A stretch of DNA of 64,000 nucleotides, taken from Metallyticus violacea. Lineage: Eukaryota > Arthropoda > Insecta > Mantodea > Metallyticidae. The notes under the pieces were generated by a model, which was not told where the DNA came from, made no database searches, and saw only the letters and a program-made list of their open reading frames with translations. Below, in pieces: positions 1 through 13,551 of the stretch; position 1 is the first letter of the stretch; every line of letters begins with the position of its first letter. The translations under genes were made by a program, and so were the position numbers. Where the stretch lies: contig CM060843.1 in NCBI GenBank assembly GCA_030762175.1, forward strand, positions 27,227,501 through 27,291,500, given 5' to 3'.

Positions 1-135
1 ATAAAGACTAAGCTACGTCACTCTAATTTCAATGTGTATTTTATTTAATTGGGAGTACAGCGCACGCTCTAGTGATAAAAGATAATTTAGTTAAATAAAA
101 CATACTAGAAAAGATATATATATAATGTAGTCTTG

Positions 136-167
<32 letters not shown>

Positions 168-3100
168 TACTCACGAAGAGTAAACATCTGTTTCTCGCAT
201 GTTCCTACGTAATTTACATTGACCCTGCATTAAGGAGATGTAGGAATCTGGTCAACGCATTCCTACAATGTTCTTCTATCCAAATATATTGCCAATTAGT
301 GTTGAATAAATTAATAAAATAAAAGTTAAAACCAATTCAAAATTTTGTTTACTTTTATTTCTTTGAATGAATGGAATCAAAGAGTTGAACCCACACATTT
401 TACACAATAAATAGTTTTTCTCACTGTATCAACATATTGCTATCATTCCTTGCCCTTGTTTGGTATTTAATTTTTTCTCAAAATTTAGTCGATTTGGATC
501 ATTGAACTTGATCTCGCAGAGCCAAATGAAGCACCATTATCATTTTCAATTGGGGATTGAAAGCTTTGAAGGCTACAAAGTTTGATTCGGCATTTGCATA
601 TTCTTCCGCGTCCTTTACACCTTATATTTCCAAAAGTAAGGCAAACTTTTTCCATTTATGATAACTAAAAAAATAGGTTCGTCCTAAATATACATATCAG
701 CGTGTTCCATTTGTGGTAAGTAATAATCTTTAATTCATATTTTACATTTTTTATAATGAATGCTACAACATATTTTTGAATGATGTCGTTTTCTTAGCTA
801 AATGCTATTGTATTCTTGTTGAAAGCAAAAAGGCATGGCGCTGAAGCCTCCAGCGACGCAGATTAGTTTCTCCAACGCCGAATATACTATTTAGGATGGC
901 AACTTTGTGTTTTCATGTGCAAGTTTACTTTGCTTTTAAATTATGTATCGACTAACATTCTTGGTCACCTACATGACACGTTAAATTTACTTATTCACTT
1001 TTAGCTTTCTATTTAACTACCGTATATTTATTCATATAACAAACAAATTACAATAGATACATTTCTCATTATTGGTACCGTTCATAACTTTCATAACTAA
1101 CATACTGTTGGCACAGACATTGTATATGTTATACTAAATGATAATTGTGCACAATTTTTAGACTTAAATATTTTCAATTTTTTACGTCTTCGATTTATGG
1201 GGTGCATCTTAAGACTCGAAAACATACTCGTATAGTAGCTGTGCTTTTTCTTCCTTCATTCAGCCTTGACATTTTAGTTGTTTGTTACTGTTGTCATATG
1301 CTGGGCTTGCTAAGGCTAACAAGGACCCGAGCTGGTTTCGTTTCTTATTAATCCTTCCTGTTTCCTGTTTATGTAATTTTATAAAAGGCCTGTTCGTGAA
1401 GCCACAGAATTAATTACAGGGCAAAACATTTTCCTTTGATAATGGCCAAAGGTGGGATAAGGCTTTTTATGGAGAAAATTTTCTCTCTTAGTCGGGGAAT
1501 ACATCAATTTACTTCTCTTTTATGCTTTTTGTTTAGCTGTCATCCGGGTTCATCTACATTTATTCAAATTATATCATAAAAATGTCGCATCACATTATTT
1601 CTATTTGCCTTGTCATGAATCAGGTTCTTTTGCCAACAGATACGGGGCCCTACGACATCCAAGTATGAGAACATAACCCTATAAGTTTCAATTAATTGAA
1701 CATATTTACATTTTAATATTACACTCATTTGGTTAAGTTTATGAAAGAAATATTATTGAATTTAAATACTGATTATCCACAGGATCACATTATAAATTTA
1801 TCGTAATAGTTCTGCATACCTGATGTTACTCCGCTACATGTTATCGAGCTGCACGGAAGGAAAATGTTACATGTTCGTTCTGTTTGGTGGTTGCTGTCTA
1901 ACTGACACTTACCTATCGTTTCTTAAGACTTCAAACAACCAATCACATTAAAGCTTGCAAGTAACGTTCATTTAACCGCCACTTTCAAGTAATGAACGTT
2001 TTCACTTAACGGAGTTTTTTCCCGTTCAACAATAATAAATCAACAGATATTACAACAATGTGTATACCACATCATTCATACATTCATTCAAGCTAATGAA
2101 GGTGATTCTGCATTCTCAGAGATATATTCAAAACATATTCTCTGAATCGCATTACCAAATTGCAGTTATTTCCCATTTTTAACGAATTTAATTTATAAAA
2201 TTCTGCGAACTCATAAACAATTCCAATACGAACACTTGAGTTCAAAGGGAAAGAGGATTTCAGGAATATTACCTTTGTGTTTATTAAAGGTTTTGGCCAC
2301 CTTTGCTGGATTATTCTTGCACTTTGAAGGCAAGGAATGCGAAACTCCAAATAATTCCAATGCATGGCGCGCTGACTCCTATGCTCAAGGGAAGTGTTAA
2401 TTACTTTCAGTATTTCATCCTCAGTCAGTCTATACCGAGTTTTGTATTTTCTCCTTTTCAATATAAAATTAAAACAAAAATTGAAACAAATTGATATGAA
2501 ACAATGCAATCCTTCTACATTTATTTTGGTGACCCTAATCGCCAGAAGTGCAAATTGTGATTTATGCGTGTTAGTCAACTGCGTATGGTGCTCACTTCAG
2601 CTATCCCAGCTGCTTGACAAATAACTCACTTCTAAGTTAATAAATATACTCAGCATTGATTAGTCTGCCTAGTTCAATAACATTAAGGGAAAGTTAATTA
2701 AAACTTGGGTTAAATCTCATTTAATGTGAGACATAAGTACTTGAACATATTTATAGTACTGTACTTGTCATTTGAGGAAAGTATGTATGCATGAAAGACG
2801 CCCAGCTTTATTTAATGTAAAACATATTCTTCACTCTTGATGAGGAAAGAATATAACATTCAGAAAGTGGAAAATAGTGTTAGAAGAAATAGCATAAACA
2901 ACATTATATAGAGTATCATAATATATTTACTTTTAATTTTCATATTTAAGCGATTTTTCTACTGCCACATTGTAGAACAATAAAATTTCATTTATTGCAC
3001 TAAACTTTTATTTTGAAGTCATTATAAAAACTAATTATAACAATATTCACCTCTTTAAAACAGTAGTATTGGGACAGCAACAATAATAATTTCTCACAAG

Positions 3101-4200
3101 TGTTTTGTTTCACACTATCATGGTACACACAGAAAAAAAAAGCATGCACCTTTTAAATATAATTGAGAAATGCCAATTGTAATATCATATGCGTCATATT
3201 TTGTTTAGTGTTAGGATAGTTTAACATTGTATTTATTTAGTAGAATGTTTCTTAATGCCATAATACTATTTAAGGGAAGAACGGAATTTATTTATATATT
3301 TTTATGAACAGAATTATAAATGTCATATAATTCCGGACAGCAATAGTATTGCCTAGCTAAACTGCTACCAACAGAGGTAAAGCTTCGTTCGGAATAGCGA
3401 AGCAATCCGCCACACATGAACTCGGTGTACTAACCGATAGAGAAAGGGGAGAGGGAGAATTGTACAATATTTTCTGCAGTGCTCTCTGACATACTGTAAA
3501 GTAAATATCGACATTTCAGTGAAATACGACAGGGTAATATTTGTGATTCAAACAGTGACGCAAAACCAGCCACTGATTAACAACAGCCTTACATGGATGT
3601 TGCAAATATACCTTGTGGAATTTCTGACATGTTTTTCATGTTATCGGTTAACAGTGACTATAGGTACATAAAAGCTAACCTTGTTTTATTATGGAACATG
3701 GAAAGGATACATGAAGAGTTAGTTGATGAAATGTAAAGGTTCTAAATCAATGAAAATTTGTGATGTTATGGGAATAAAATTTGAAAATGTCATATGTTCA
3801 TATTTAAGGTTGGTATAATATTTATCTTTTTAATTTTCCATGAAATTGGTTTAAATTTTCCTTGGAATATTTTTACAAAGAATGTTTCGGCACCTACTAT
3901 AAAATCGAACTTTTCAACTCACTTATAGATCTTTGATTTACAGCACTAATAGAGCAAGTATGTATAAAATGTGTTATGAAAGCAACACATGAAAGATAAT
4001 AAAATTGTAGACGATGTAATCATTAAAATGCTATAATTGAAATGACGTGTTGAAATATATTTTGCGTACAGCAAGTGACAAGTTAATGTCCGATGTGATA
4101 GTAATGATGATTGTATTCAGTACTGTTTAATGCCTGTTTTTTATTGCTGTAGCGCTACAAGCTTGGACCCTGCAAATACGAAATGAAATATGAAAAAACA
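1..4200. other. AT-rich DNA without a recognisable gene
   Basis: No splice-flanked, composition-shifted or family-matching coding stretch is visible on either strand. A 29-base T run occupies 136-164 and could be the reversed A-tail of an old retroposed copy, but no element body is recognised beside it. The longest open frame, 161 codons on the minus strand at 2093-2578, has an AT-driven composition rich in Phe, Ile, Asn and Lys and no motif I recognise. I treat it as chance. Confidence 0.6.
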
Positions 4201-4211
4201 AAAAGGAACTT

Positions 4212-4383
4212 GGGGGGGGGGGCGTTTCTGGACTAAGATCAGGGTACCTGCCTAATATTTGGTATTGGTGAGGACTAAGGATAATCTGGAAAACATCCGT
4301 CAGGGAGAACGTTCCTGGCGCGATTTCAGTCGCAGACCTCCCGTTCGATAGTCCTTTCCAACGATCTCGGGTACCAGTGACAG
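4212..4383 (-). mobile_element. SINE family A, diverged 5' part (copy A1)
   Basis: Read on the minus strand, this block has the same order as the better copies at 6.0 and 32.4 kb: a tRNA-like head (GATCGTTGGA..., then CGGGAGGTCTGCGACTG), a ...CTCCCTGACGG... segment, then a stretch ending near the GGTACC-type motif. The 3' tail is missing, and an 11-base G run (4212-4222 on +) marks the broken edge. Divergence is clearly higher than among the other copies, so this is an old insertion. Confidence 0.65.
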
Positions 4384-4700
4384 TGGAAATATCTTTCGTA
4401 AATGCTGATTTCCCAAACGATAGCAATTTATATATTTTTATGAAATTGAAAGATATTTTTCGTTTATTTAGCATTAAAGGTATACTTTTCATACTTTTAG
4501 TGTTCTTATATTAGCATAAGTGTTTAAGGAAACTATTACCAGAAATATTAGGGCATGCGAAATGTAATTGTTATTGTTTCACACTAAATTTAATTAAATT
4601 ACTTTTGGCATAACTTTCTTTAAATATTGGTCCCTGCCACATTAACCATGCCTTATCAAATGCTTGGAAGACGCTACACTCCATCTACAGAATAATTTCT
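4384..4700. other. spacer, nothing recognised
   Basis: AT-rich sequence between an old SINE and a local duplication. No gene, RNA or element could be supported. Confidence 0.5.
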
Positions 4701-4714
4701 CTTACATTACATAT

Positions 4715-5265
4715 AATTGCATTTTTTCTTCTTGCAATTGAAATTATTATGAAGCATTTTACTACACACATGCTGAACATTTTTGCGGCGGTATTACTTA
4801 CTACAAATCAGAAACGGTCCTGAATTTATAAAATACAGTTACTTAGAGACTTTAATATTCCATATTTATGAAATGATTGCTGCTTTATGCCTATTTCTTC
4901 TCTCAACAAAGCCCTTGAAAATCCTCTACAGCAACGGCGGATCTAGCACCACCTGCACTTGTTCACAATTCGCCCTTCCTTGATAAAATGCGTTCACCAA
5001 TCTTTCAACAGTTTGACATAGTAGGTTTCTCTCCCACAAGCTTCTTGTAATGTCCTAAAGCACTGAATTACATTTTTTCCCCCCTCTTGCAACAACTTGA
5101 ATTATCAAGAAGCATTTTAGATCCGTCTGAACATTTTGAGTATGGTATTACTTTCTACAAATCAAAAACAAGTCATGTGTTTACAAACTATAATTTTTTT
5201 CGAGACTTTAAATATTGCAGATTTATGAAACAATCGCTGCTTTATAGTATAATACAAGATTCCAA
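4715..5265 (+). repeat. old tandem duplication, offset about 357 bp
   Basis: Two segments, about 4715-4890 and 5065-5248, align in the same order: a CATTTTTTC-type stretch, GAAGCATTTTA, CTGAACATTTT, GGTATTACTT-CTACAAATCA, GAGACTTTAA and ATTTATGAAA...GCTGCTTTAT. The anchors keep a constant offset near 357 bases while the residues between them have diverged. The second unit has lost or never had the material after GCTGCTTTAT. Both contain short open frames (4783-4983 and 5087-5278), but these are not the same protein in the same frame, so coding duplication is not supported. Confidence 0.7.
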
Positions 5266-5683
5266 TGGGTACCTATAGGAACATTGATTTACTGCATTAT
5301 TGCCATTTCTTTTTTCCAATACCTTAAGATTAACTTTAAAAAGTAATTAATAACACTACAGACGGTTGAAGAAAAATTAAAAACTAACCGAAAACCATGC
5401 ACTATATTCCAGTTTGAAGTGAATGAAATATACAAGCAGAAGCAGAAAAGATCATTTCAAAGATCAAACTTAGAGCTCAATTCTCTGAATTGGGCATAAG
5501 GATAATTGCCATTGCCCATAACATTACATAATGCCCCTAAGAGAATGGTTGCTTGTCATAAAGCTCGGGATAATAGCTCAGGAAATATTTAATAGTTAGC
5601 TCCTCCTAACAACTTTCGCACTTTGTGATTGGACCGCGTAATATATTAACCATGGTTAAACAGCTGTATCCAGTGAGACGTGA

Positions 5684-5730
5684 TTATATGCCATTTGATT
5701 CTCTTCGATAGACAATCAAATGGCATATAA
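5684..5730. repeat. perfect 17-bp inverted repeat, 13-nt loop
   Basis: The left arm (5684-5700, TTATATGCCATTTGATT) is exactly complementary to the right arm (5714-5730). The loop is CTCTTCGATAGAC. The arms are not simple repeats. It could be a miniature foldback element remnant or a short-stem RNA hairpin. The stem is shorter than usual for a microRNA precursor. Confidence 0.85.
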
Positions 5731-6036
5731 CACAATTTACTTTCTGAGATTTCCTGAACCACTTCATCTTGTCAGAATGCTCATCTGTTGTGGGCATCTA
5801 AGTTATTAACTGCTTTGTACAAAATACCTTTACCTTTATAACAGGACAGCTCAAAGATTAGCTATGCAAATAAGTAAATCAAAAGGAATAAAAAAAACTT
5901 ACAGAATTAATTTAATAAGTAAATGTTCTTTAGATACAAATGTATACTTCGTTTGCTTGACGTTTCACAAATTGCTCATTTGTAGCGCAACTACAGGGTC
6001 ATCTAATTAGGCTTTACCCGGTTTAAGAACACAAGT

Positions 6037-6316
6037 GTTTTTTTTGTGGTATTTAACGCCCGTTTTTACTACCGAGGTTCCACATGTGGTGAACACTGAT
6101 GATACATGAGATGAAATGACAAATTGGGAAAGGATATTTTTTTTAAGGAAGGAAACGTTCCAGATCTAAGTTTAGGATACCTCCCCTTCATTTGCCATTT
6201 ATGAGGACTGAGGAAAACCTGCAAAAAACCTCAGTCAGGGAGGACCATCCTCACAGGATTCAAACCCCAGAACTCCCGCTCACGAGTCCGCGCCTTAACG
6301 ATCTCGGTCACCCGTG
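6037..6316 (-). mobile_element. SINE family A, near full length (copy A2)
   Basis: On the minus strand the element begins with a class II (Leu/Ser-like) tRNA head: an A-box-like GACCGAGATCGTTAAGGC followed by a B box GGTTTGAATCC. The head is followed by the family body (GTCCTCCCTGAC, a GGTTTTTTGCAGGTTTTCC-type stretch, CAGTCCTCATAAATGG), and the 3' end contains AAAAACGGGCGTTAAAT. A short T run on the plus strand (about 6037-6044) is the remnant A tail. The tRNA-like head supplies an internal RNA polymerase III promoter. SINEs encode no protein and depend on a LINE reverse transcriptase in trans. Confidence 0.85.
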
Positions 6317-6324
6317 GCAGTTTT

Positions 6325-6600
6325 GTATTGAGCATTATAGCCTTTACCTAATATAAAAACCAATGCAATTGAACTTATTAAATTAATATAATTAAAACAC
6401 ATCAATGAATGTTTTGAGTTTCAGTTAAAATATTATGACCTTTATCTTATGTAATAACATACGTAAATAAATTCCTTAAATTAACATAGCTAAATAGCTA
6501 TTACTATTAAATGTTTGAGCATTATAGCTATTACGTAGTGAAAATGAACTTATTAAAACCACATTGTTAAACAACTGCTATCAATGAGTTTTTAGGGCCT
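6325..6600 (+). repeat. diverged local duplication beside SINE A2
   Basis: A segment starting near 6329 (ATTGAGCATTATAGCC, then GAACTTATTAAA, AAAACACA, ATCAATGA) recurs near 6513 (TTTGAGCATTATAGCT, GAACTTATTAAAACCACA, ATCAATGA). The offset is about 184 bases. It is AT-rich with moderate divergence and no coding signature. Confidence 0.55.
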
Positions 6601-9600
6601 TAAGTCGTGTATTTTCCGTTTCAATTTGCGTTAGCTGTTATTTCAGTATATTTTCGGTTGTCAAAGCCAATTGTGCTTCTAGTTCTTTATTACTGTCGCG
6701 CTATAAAATATACAGCCGGCAGTGTTTTGATATGAGAGCTTATCATTCGGATGGAATTACAGCTCACCTTCAGTGCAACTGCATCAATGACGAGCGTGAG
6801 AATAGTAGCCAGTGAGAAAGCACACGAGATACTGACACGTACATTTCAACTCCACGTGGACCTAAGTAGCAGCGTTGCAATATTTTTCCCGCAGTCCCTC
6901 TGTAAATACTTTACGCAACAAGCAGCGAGACCTGGTTTCTCAGAGTCTGAATTCCTCAGGGACGAACTCGTACTATCAGATGAATGCAGACATAGTTGAA
7001 CGCTGGTTCAAATATATCAAAAGACAATATGGCTAGTTTCATTAAATATTACAGCTTAGCCATTCCGCATCTAGTGCCTTCTAGTTAAGGCACTTTTGGA
7101 AATCATTAAGACAGTAAACTTAATGAAATTGCAAAGTCTCAGGGTCATGAAGTGTTCGGTTACCCCATGTCATTGTAACTTTAACACAATTGAACAAGCG
7201 AGAGTCAACCTCAAAACATCAGCGAGGATAAGAAATATGCGTCAGTGCTCTCGAATGATGTATATTCGAATTTGTGGAAGTAATGTGTTAAAAAGAGAGT
7301 TCGAGTAGACAGGTAATATTCAATTCAGAACCTTAATAAGTAAAGAATTCCTTTCCTTCCCTATCGACGCCAAATCATTAAAATCAATCCTAATTATCCT
7401 GAGAAAAACTCTCTTGTTCCTACCGACAGGATCTTGAGATGAAAATAGCCAGCTCCTAATATGTTTAGGAAGAAGTAGCACTGAAGACGAAAATATTGGG
7501 TAAAATAGCAATTTACTTTCATAACTCATGCATTATATAATCCTAAATTGATAGGACAGAAAAAATAGCAAAAGAAACTAAATTTTATACTAAATAAACA
7601 ATTAGGAACGGAACTAGATAAACAATTAAGAGTGGCATTTAGCATTTCTATCGCTATGCACGAATGATCGCCTCTCTTCTGAAACCGTGACAACATCGCT
7701 TATGCATTTAACAGGAGAAGGAGCCAGTTGGAGTAGATAGCACTGGCTTTGATATGCCACATATTAACAATAAGCAACGTTATGCCTCAGTCAACATGAA
7801 ACCACAGAAGAAGAAGAAAAAAGGAGAATGTGAAATGTAAAAATGGAAAGCTTATGTTTTAACAACTGAAATGTCCACATTCCACGCGGTTAATATTGGG
7901 AAGAATTAAATTACGTTTAATTGTTTTAATCATTGCTTTTGACTCTCTTATAAGAAAATCTTGGTCTTCATAGATCTCTTTCATAATACTAACTTTGCAT
8001 CTTATTAACATGCTTCACACTTGCAGCCCAAAATTCGGCACTAATGTTAACGGCGTACTTTCTGAGAGCATCACACGCACACACTAATAGATACTGAGTG
8101 AATTGCGCTTTTCATGCATCGAATTTAAGAAGAACCCGACTAATTCTGTGGGAATAAATATACAATAACATGGTGGTAATATAAAAACTTTAAATATCCT
8201 CTTTGTTACCTGTTCTCGATCACCTATGTCTTTCTTAATATTTGCTATTACTTTTTCGACTAGCGCAGACTTAAAATCCACTATTTGCCATATATCTGCC
8301 ACGGTCTTTCATAATGTTTAACATGTTTCTCATTTGTTAGTTATTGTTGGAATTTTAAACACTGTCTATTGCTATGATTCACTATTGATTTTCAGGATCT
8401 ACAATTAAATGCGTCACAAACTAGCTTTCAAAAACCTCAAAATTCATATTATCGAAGCATGCCCCTTGCATGCAATACAATGACCATATTCCCTCTCGAA
8501 ACTGGCACTTTAAGCGCTCATCCACATGTACTATCATACCGCTTTTTTTTTTTTTTTTTTTGCCACATCAGTAGCAGCGTACCACAAATCATATGGTAAC
8601 CTTGAGAACGCAGTTTGTTTACAGGAATTTTCGTAACTCTTAGGAGCAATTCTTGTCCTTTCGTTTATGTATTTTCTGTTATTTAAGGATTTTAGCTTGA
8701 ATTTTAGTGAAATAACAAGTTTACGCAATGTTTACTATAATTGTCCACTTTGCCAAATTTCTTGCGCAAGTTGACCCCCATCCCCCTGCCGAATTTCGGT
8801 GTTTTGATATATTCTTCAGCGCTAGATTTCTGCAAGGCACTGGTAACTAGTTTTCTACCCAGATTGTCCGATGTACTATGCTGGTCGATCGGTACATCCA
8901 TAGCGTTTTCGTTTGCACTTGCATTTATCCAGGCCTCCGTATTAAGACATGAAAGCAACTGACGACCTACTAAGAAAGACAAACCACATTTTTCAAGTTT
9001 GTGTAGACATCTGGTTCATTGAGTGGGTATGTTTATTAATAAAAATATTACGCGGTTTTAATTTCAAAGAGCAGTTGGTACAATATTTCATGATAAGAGA
9101 GCCCTGATGAACGGATAAAAAAAAGCAAGACTACTTTAGATAAAATATTTTAGAAATAAATGTCAGTCTTCAAAGAAGGAAACAAATTCAGCATGCTGAC
9201 ACCTAGGCTGTGGTACACAAATAAGTATAACTATCGCATGAGCCTTACTGTTGAATTGCTAATGCCGCCCGTTTAACAAACAAAATATATTATATCAAAG
9301 AACGATAACATTTGCTATGATTAACTTCGTACCTGTACTTAAAACAAATATATATACAACAATATACTTACATCCATATTTTCATATACGTTTATACAAA
9401 TATACAAATAGAGTCATTATCCCTGAGTTCCTTTCCCGCTACTCTCCCTCTCCAACTCCTCTCTATAGCCATTAGTCCTTTTGTGAGGTCTTCGACAGAA
9501 ACGTTCCCCATTTGAGCATGTGTCCCCTATGCACCAACACTTCCAGGCAGGCGTTCAAACTTCTGCTGTGGTGGTAAATGTTCCTTTCTTAAACGTTCTG

Positions 9601-12600
9601 TTTTACTGCATTCTGCCAAAATATACTCAAGCTTTTTCCTTACAGCGGGCAAATTCTTTCCTCAGAAACATATCTTATTTTATTTCCTTTCCAAGCACCC
9701 TAAGTCGAGCCAGCGAGACCACTTCATTCTTCTCTCCCACAGACATCTAAGTAATCATTCCTCCCTCACACCTGAACTCCTTGAGCTTGCAGATTAAGCA
9801 AGACACTTTCTGCGCATTGTGCCTTAGTATTTTGTCCATTTATAACCCGCAACCGTCTGTTAACTGCCTTCTAGCTATTGCGTGTAATCTTCTGTCCCAT
9901 TATAAAATATACCCCAGTCCAATTTGCCCTATTTGGATGTTTTGGATGTTCAACACATACACCACTCTTCCCTTATTTGCTCCCTCAGACTTCACTCCCT
10001 CACTTCATTCCTCCGTATTATTCTTAACCAATGCTTAATCGTTTTTATTTTTAAATGTGTACTTTGATACTTTGGTGTTATATAAAAATTCTTTACGAAC
10101 CCTACAATTTTTGTACTCGTAACTGCCTATAGCATCATGCGTTTCAGAAATTGCATTTGTATCTGATTCATGACCGCGACAGAGTTCATCACAGTACATT
10201 CTTTTTTAATTATGAAGAGATGATGTACACACCATATGCGAATATGGATATTCCAGGAATTGATGTGCCCACTTAGGTGTAGCCATGCCTAGTCGATGAA
10301 CTATGTGTAGTACAGTAACTGGAACCAATGACGGCAATTGAAACTCTTTTGTTTTTCTGCAGATTTCAATACTTGCACATCAGTAACACAACAAGCATGC
10401 AGCTTTGTTTTGTTTATTTTTGCTGGTAGTTAACACGTGGTTTCCCTATATGGACATAATGTTCCCTTAGTTTCTTATTTCTTCAACAGATACCAAATGG
10501 GGGATTTCGTCGGAGTTTTTTGAAACTCAAACTGCGCAATGAGTTGTCTTTGGCACTGTTTTATCCTGTCTGCTGACAATTAGCATGTGTACTGGGTTAA
10601 ACTGAAGGAACTGTATTACTTAAAGGCACTATGGTTGCTGACTACTGCATAAAAAATAAAAAACGAAAAACAATACTCTGTCAGAAGCATAACTTTACCG
10701 ACAGCAAACACGTAATCGGCTTTCACAGGCATATGCAACACACGGGCTAGTAGTGCCGCGACATCAAACTTCTCACGGTGTCAAATTTCACTGAATTGTG
10801 TTTGAACGTTACGGGATGAAAGCAAATGAAACTCGCGTACATCCAAAAGTACGTGGGATATTTTTTTAAACGCCGCTATATCTTTTGATCTTTGATCCCA
10901 ATATGGTTCGTTTATTTTGCCCACTCCAGTTACATGCTTTTTCAAAGAGTATTCTATTATGGTAATCTGATTCGCAAATACCATCTCTCTATAGTGAATA
11001 AAATGTGGAGCTGCACTAATTCTACTTAAGCTACTTATTGCATTAGCCGCTGCTACAAACTTTGATTTGCAGCATCACTCGTTATTAGGTAGTGTATCTT
11101 GGTTATGTGCAAATTACACTCCCGAAATCATCAAGCGAAGCTTCCCAGGCTGGCATGGTTCTTAAATCACCTTGAATCACATAATAATGCGTTATGTTTA
11201 TAACTAAACGATATTTAATAAATTTAGCTATTATTTGTATTATTTTTGGTAATTAATTGAGAGATTTTAGTATTGCAGCTGAACGATAACTTATATTTTA
11301 ATTTATGGTCTCTATATGCATAATGAAATATACAGTTCAGAATTTTTTTAATATTTTAGATCATTTTAGTTTTATAATTTATAGCATAATATGCTAGAAA
11401 CATAATAATTATTTTTTCTTTTAGGTTATATTAATATATTAAAATTAATTAGTAATTATTAAAATATTGCAATATAATTTCATGAAACTTATTTTGGGTA
11501 TTTCTTCCTTGTGCCTATTTGCAAAAAAATAAGTACCTCTTCATCCAACAAGAAAACTGGACTGATCATCAAGAAAATATAATAAGATAACGGAGCATTG
11601 TTATACTTTACTAAGTTCATGCTCAATTTCAGGCAGATAAAGTGAAAATGCCAATGAACTTGAAGCGTTACGTCACACTGAGCTCTAAGAAAGAACTACA
11701 TGAATCCAGTGTACTAAACAACACCAAAGAACATTTCGCCTTTAAAACAGTGCAGGATTTTTAATGGAGTGAGTTGTTGTCAGATGAGCTAAACACGCGT
11801 AATGGTGCGCAGATATGTTCACCATGTATCAAGTTATTTAATGTAATGATTCTGATTTACTCGCATATTTTGTATGCTATTTATTTCTACATATGCTGTT
11901 TTAAATGCATTATAATAAAATACAAAATAAAAATAAATGGCTAATATAAATAAATTACACCAGAATTGCATAACAGTATCAATATTATTAGTATCTTTAA
12001 GCCTTGCGCTATTCTGGTGCAAAAGGTTCTTGTCGGGTTTGGGTTCAGATGAGCATTCCAAAGATGTACTGACAGCTAAGATGATAATGATGACGATAAC
12101 TAATAAACATTTTTCTTCGCCACCTTCAACTTTTCGCAGATCACCTTTTACTTTATGTGATTTACATGGTTTATCAAATTTGTGTTGTGTAATATTTGTA
12201 TGCAACTGATATTGAATCCTTCGTTTCTGCAAATTTGCACGATAATTTTTTCAATTAAGGAAGTTCTCAATGGTATAACAGAAAGAGCAGAATATGTCGA
12301 TTCCATTGACGACGTATATATCTTGTCATGATACCAAATAGTTCCCGTTTAAGCAGCACATCTGCAAACGGTTGCAAAATTGGGCGTTAACATTTTTTAA
12401 AAAAAAAAAAATCTTGATACGGAATGATCTTTTGAATTAGTTCTCAATTCGATTTTCCCCCCTTTATTAAGTGATAAGTAAAGTCACGTCTTATGTACTG
12501 TACTAGGTTGCCAATATTGTTTACCCACCATTCTCAAAATAAGGTTTAATATTGGATTAATATTTAAAGGATAAAGTGAAGACTCTTGGAGGACCTTTTT

Positions 12601-12655
12601 TGTTATTTTATAATCTATATATTACAATGTCATGAAATTCAGTGCCTATGGTTTC
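6601..12655. other. long stretch without a supported gene
   Basis: Several short open frames occur, such as 82 codons at 6751-6999 on the plus strand with slightly raised GC, but none shows family motifs or paired splice signals. The 9420-10020 part is notably pyrimidine-rich on the plus strand, which keeps two frames open (9520-9750 and 9781-10038) without looking like protein. A T run sits at about 8541-8560. The rest (11.1-11.5 kb especially) is extremely AT-rich. Confidence 0.55.
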
Positions 12656-12659
12656 TCCT

Positions 12660-12888
12660 TGACCGCCTCCTTGGTCTAGTGGTTAGCGTTCTTGGCTGCT
12701 GGACGTGAAGTGGGGTTCGATTCTTGATACCTGCTTAGTAAATTTAGTTAGGAACGCCTGAAAAGGGGTCCACGCCTCGTGAGGAAAATGGCGAGTTGTC
12801 TAATAGAGAGGTGGCGTCCTTCTATATCGAATATCGCGTGAAAGGCACCGGCAGCGTGCTGGCATTTGATCACTTGTCCCCATGCAAG
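12660..12888 (+). mobile_element. tRNA-derived SINE family C
   Basis: The block starts with a tRNA-like head: A-box-like TGGTCTAGTGGTTAGCG at about 12673 and B-box-like GGGGTTCGATTC at about 12713, spaced as in a tRNA. It continues into a non-tRNA body (GAAAAGGGGTCCACGCCTCG, GCACCGGCAGCGTGCTGG) of GC content well above the flanks. The head resembles the Glu/Asp/Val group of tRNAs, but there is no CCA-side acceptor pairing, so it is not a functional tRNA gene. Its body differs from families A and B. It is the only copy seen here, and its 3' boundary is approximate. Confidence 0.7.
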
Positions 12889-13550
12889 ACTGTCATCTAT
12901 CAATGATGTCGCAAGACATAGATAGAGTACGCAGCGGTTGGTACGGCGGGACTGTCGCGCATAGAAGAGAAGTAGGACAGACAGTTGTTACTTAAATTGC
13001 TTGCTAAAATTGTTTTTTTGTGCTTAACAAAATAATGAAACACACTCGTTTTTGATCTGCAATCACTACCTCCCTCCCATAATGTACTATCTTTCGAGAA
13101 AGTAAATGCACGCAGTTTGTGGGACATTATCTTTCAGGCATGCTTGCATGGAAGGTATGAAAATTAAATCATTCCAGTTCACAGAACCAGTGCAGCTGGT
13201 GATCGCTTCGAAGAGTTTCAAGGACTTATTTAGTCGTTTTGTCAAAATATATGTTAAATGCAATAAAAATAGTTCAACTAACGACAGTGTATCTGTACTG
13301 ACTATAAAATAAAACAGGGGAAATACTTTACACCTGTATTCTCATGTAAGAAATGTGAATCTTAACTGTATAAGCATGGCTCATCTTTTGCTGATGGCCA
13401 AGCGAGCTAACACAGTGCCAACAAATGTCATAATCTCGAGTTCGCATCCGACAAACTTCTGCTCTTTTTTATGTTTAATATATTAGTTCTAAATGGATGC
13501 GCAACATTATACTATTTTCACTATTTCCGAGTTGCCTCTTAATAATATTC
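12889..13550. other. spacer upstream of the mariner fragment
   Basis: No gene is recognised. Short frames at 12900-13127 (minus) and 13106-13312 (plus) overlap each other and show no motif. Confidence 0.5.
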
Positions 13551-13551
13551 A

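Noticed and set aside
2093..2578. 161-codon minus-strand open frame
   Set aside because: AT-driven amino-acid composition, overlapping frames on the other strand and no recognisable motif or splice context. Likely chance.
9420..10020. Two adjacent open frames suggesting exons
   Set aside because: They arise from a pyrimidine-rich strand bias with low-complexity Ser/Pro/Leu/Phe content. No splice sites pair with them.
12673..12725. Possible functional tRNA gene
   Set aside because: A- and B-box sequences are present but the acceptor stem does not pair and the sequence continues into a SINE body.
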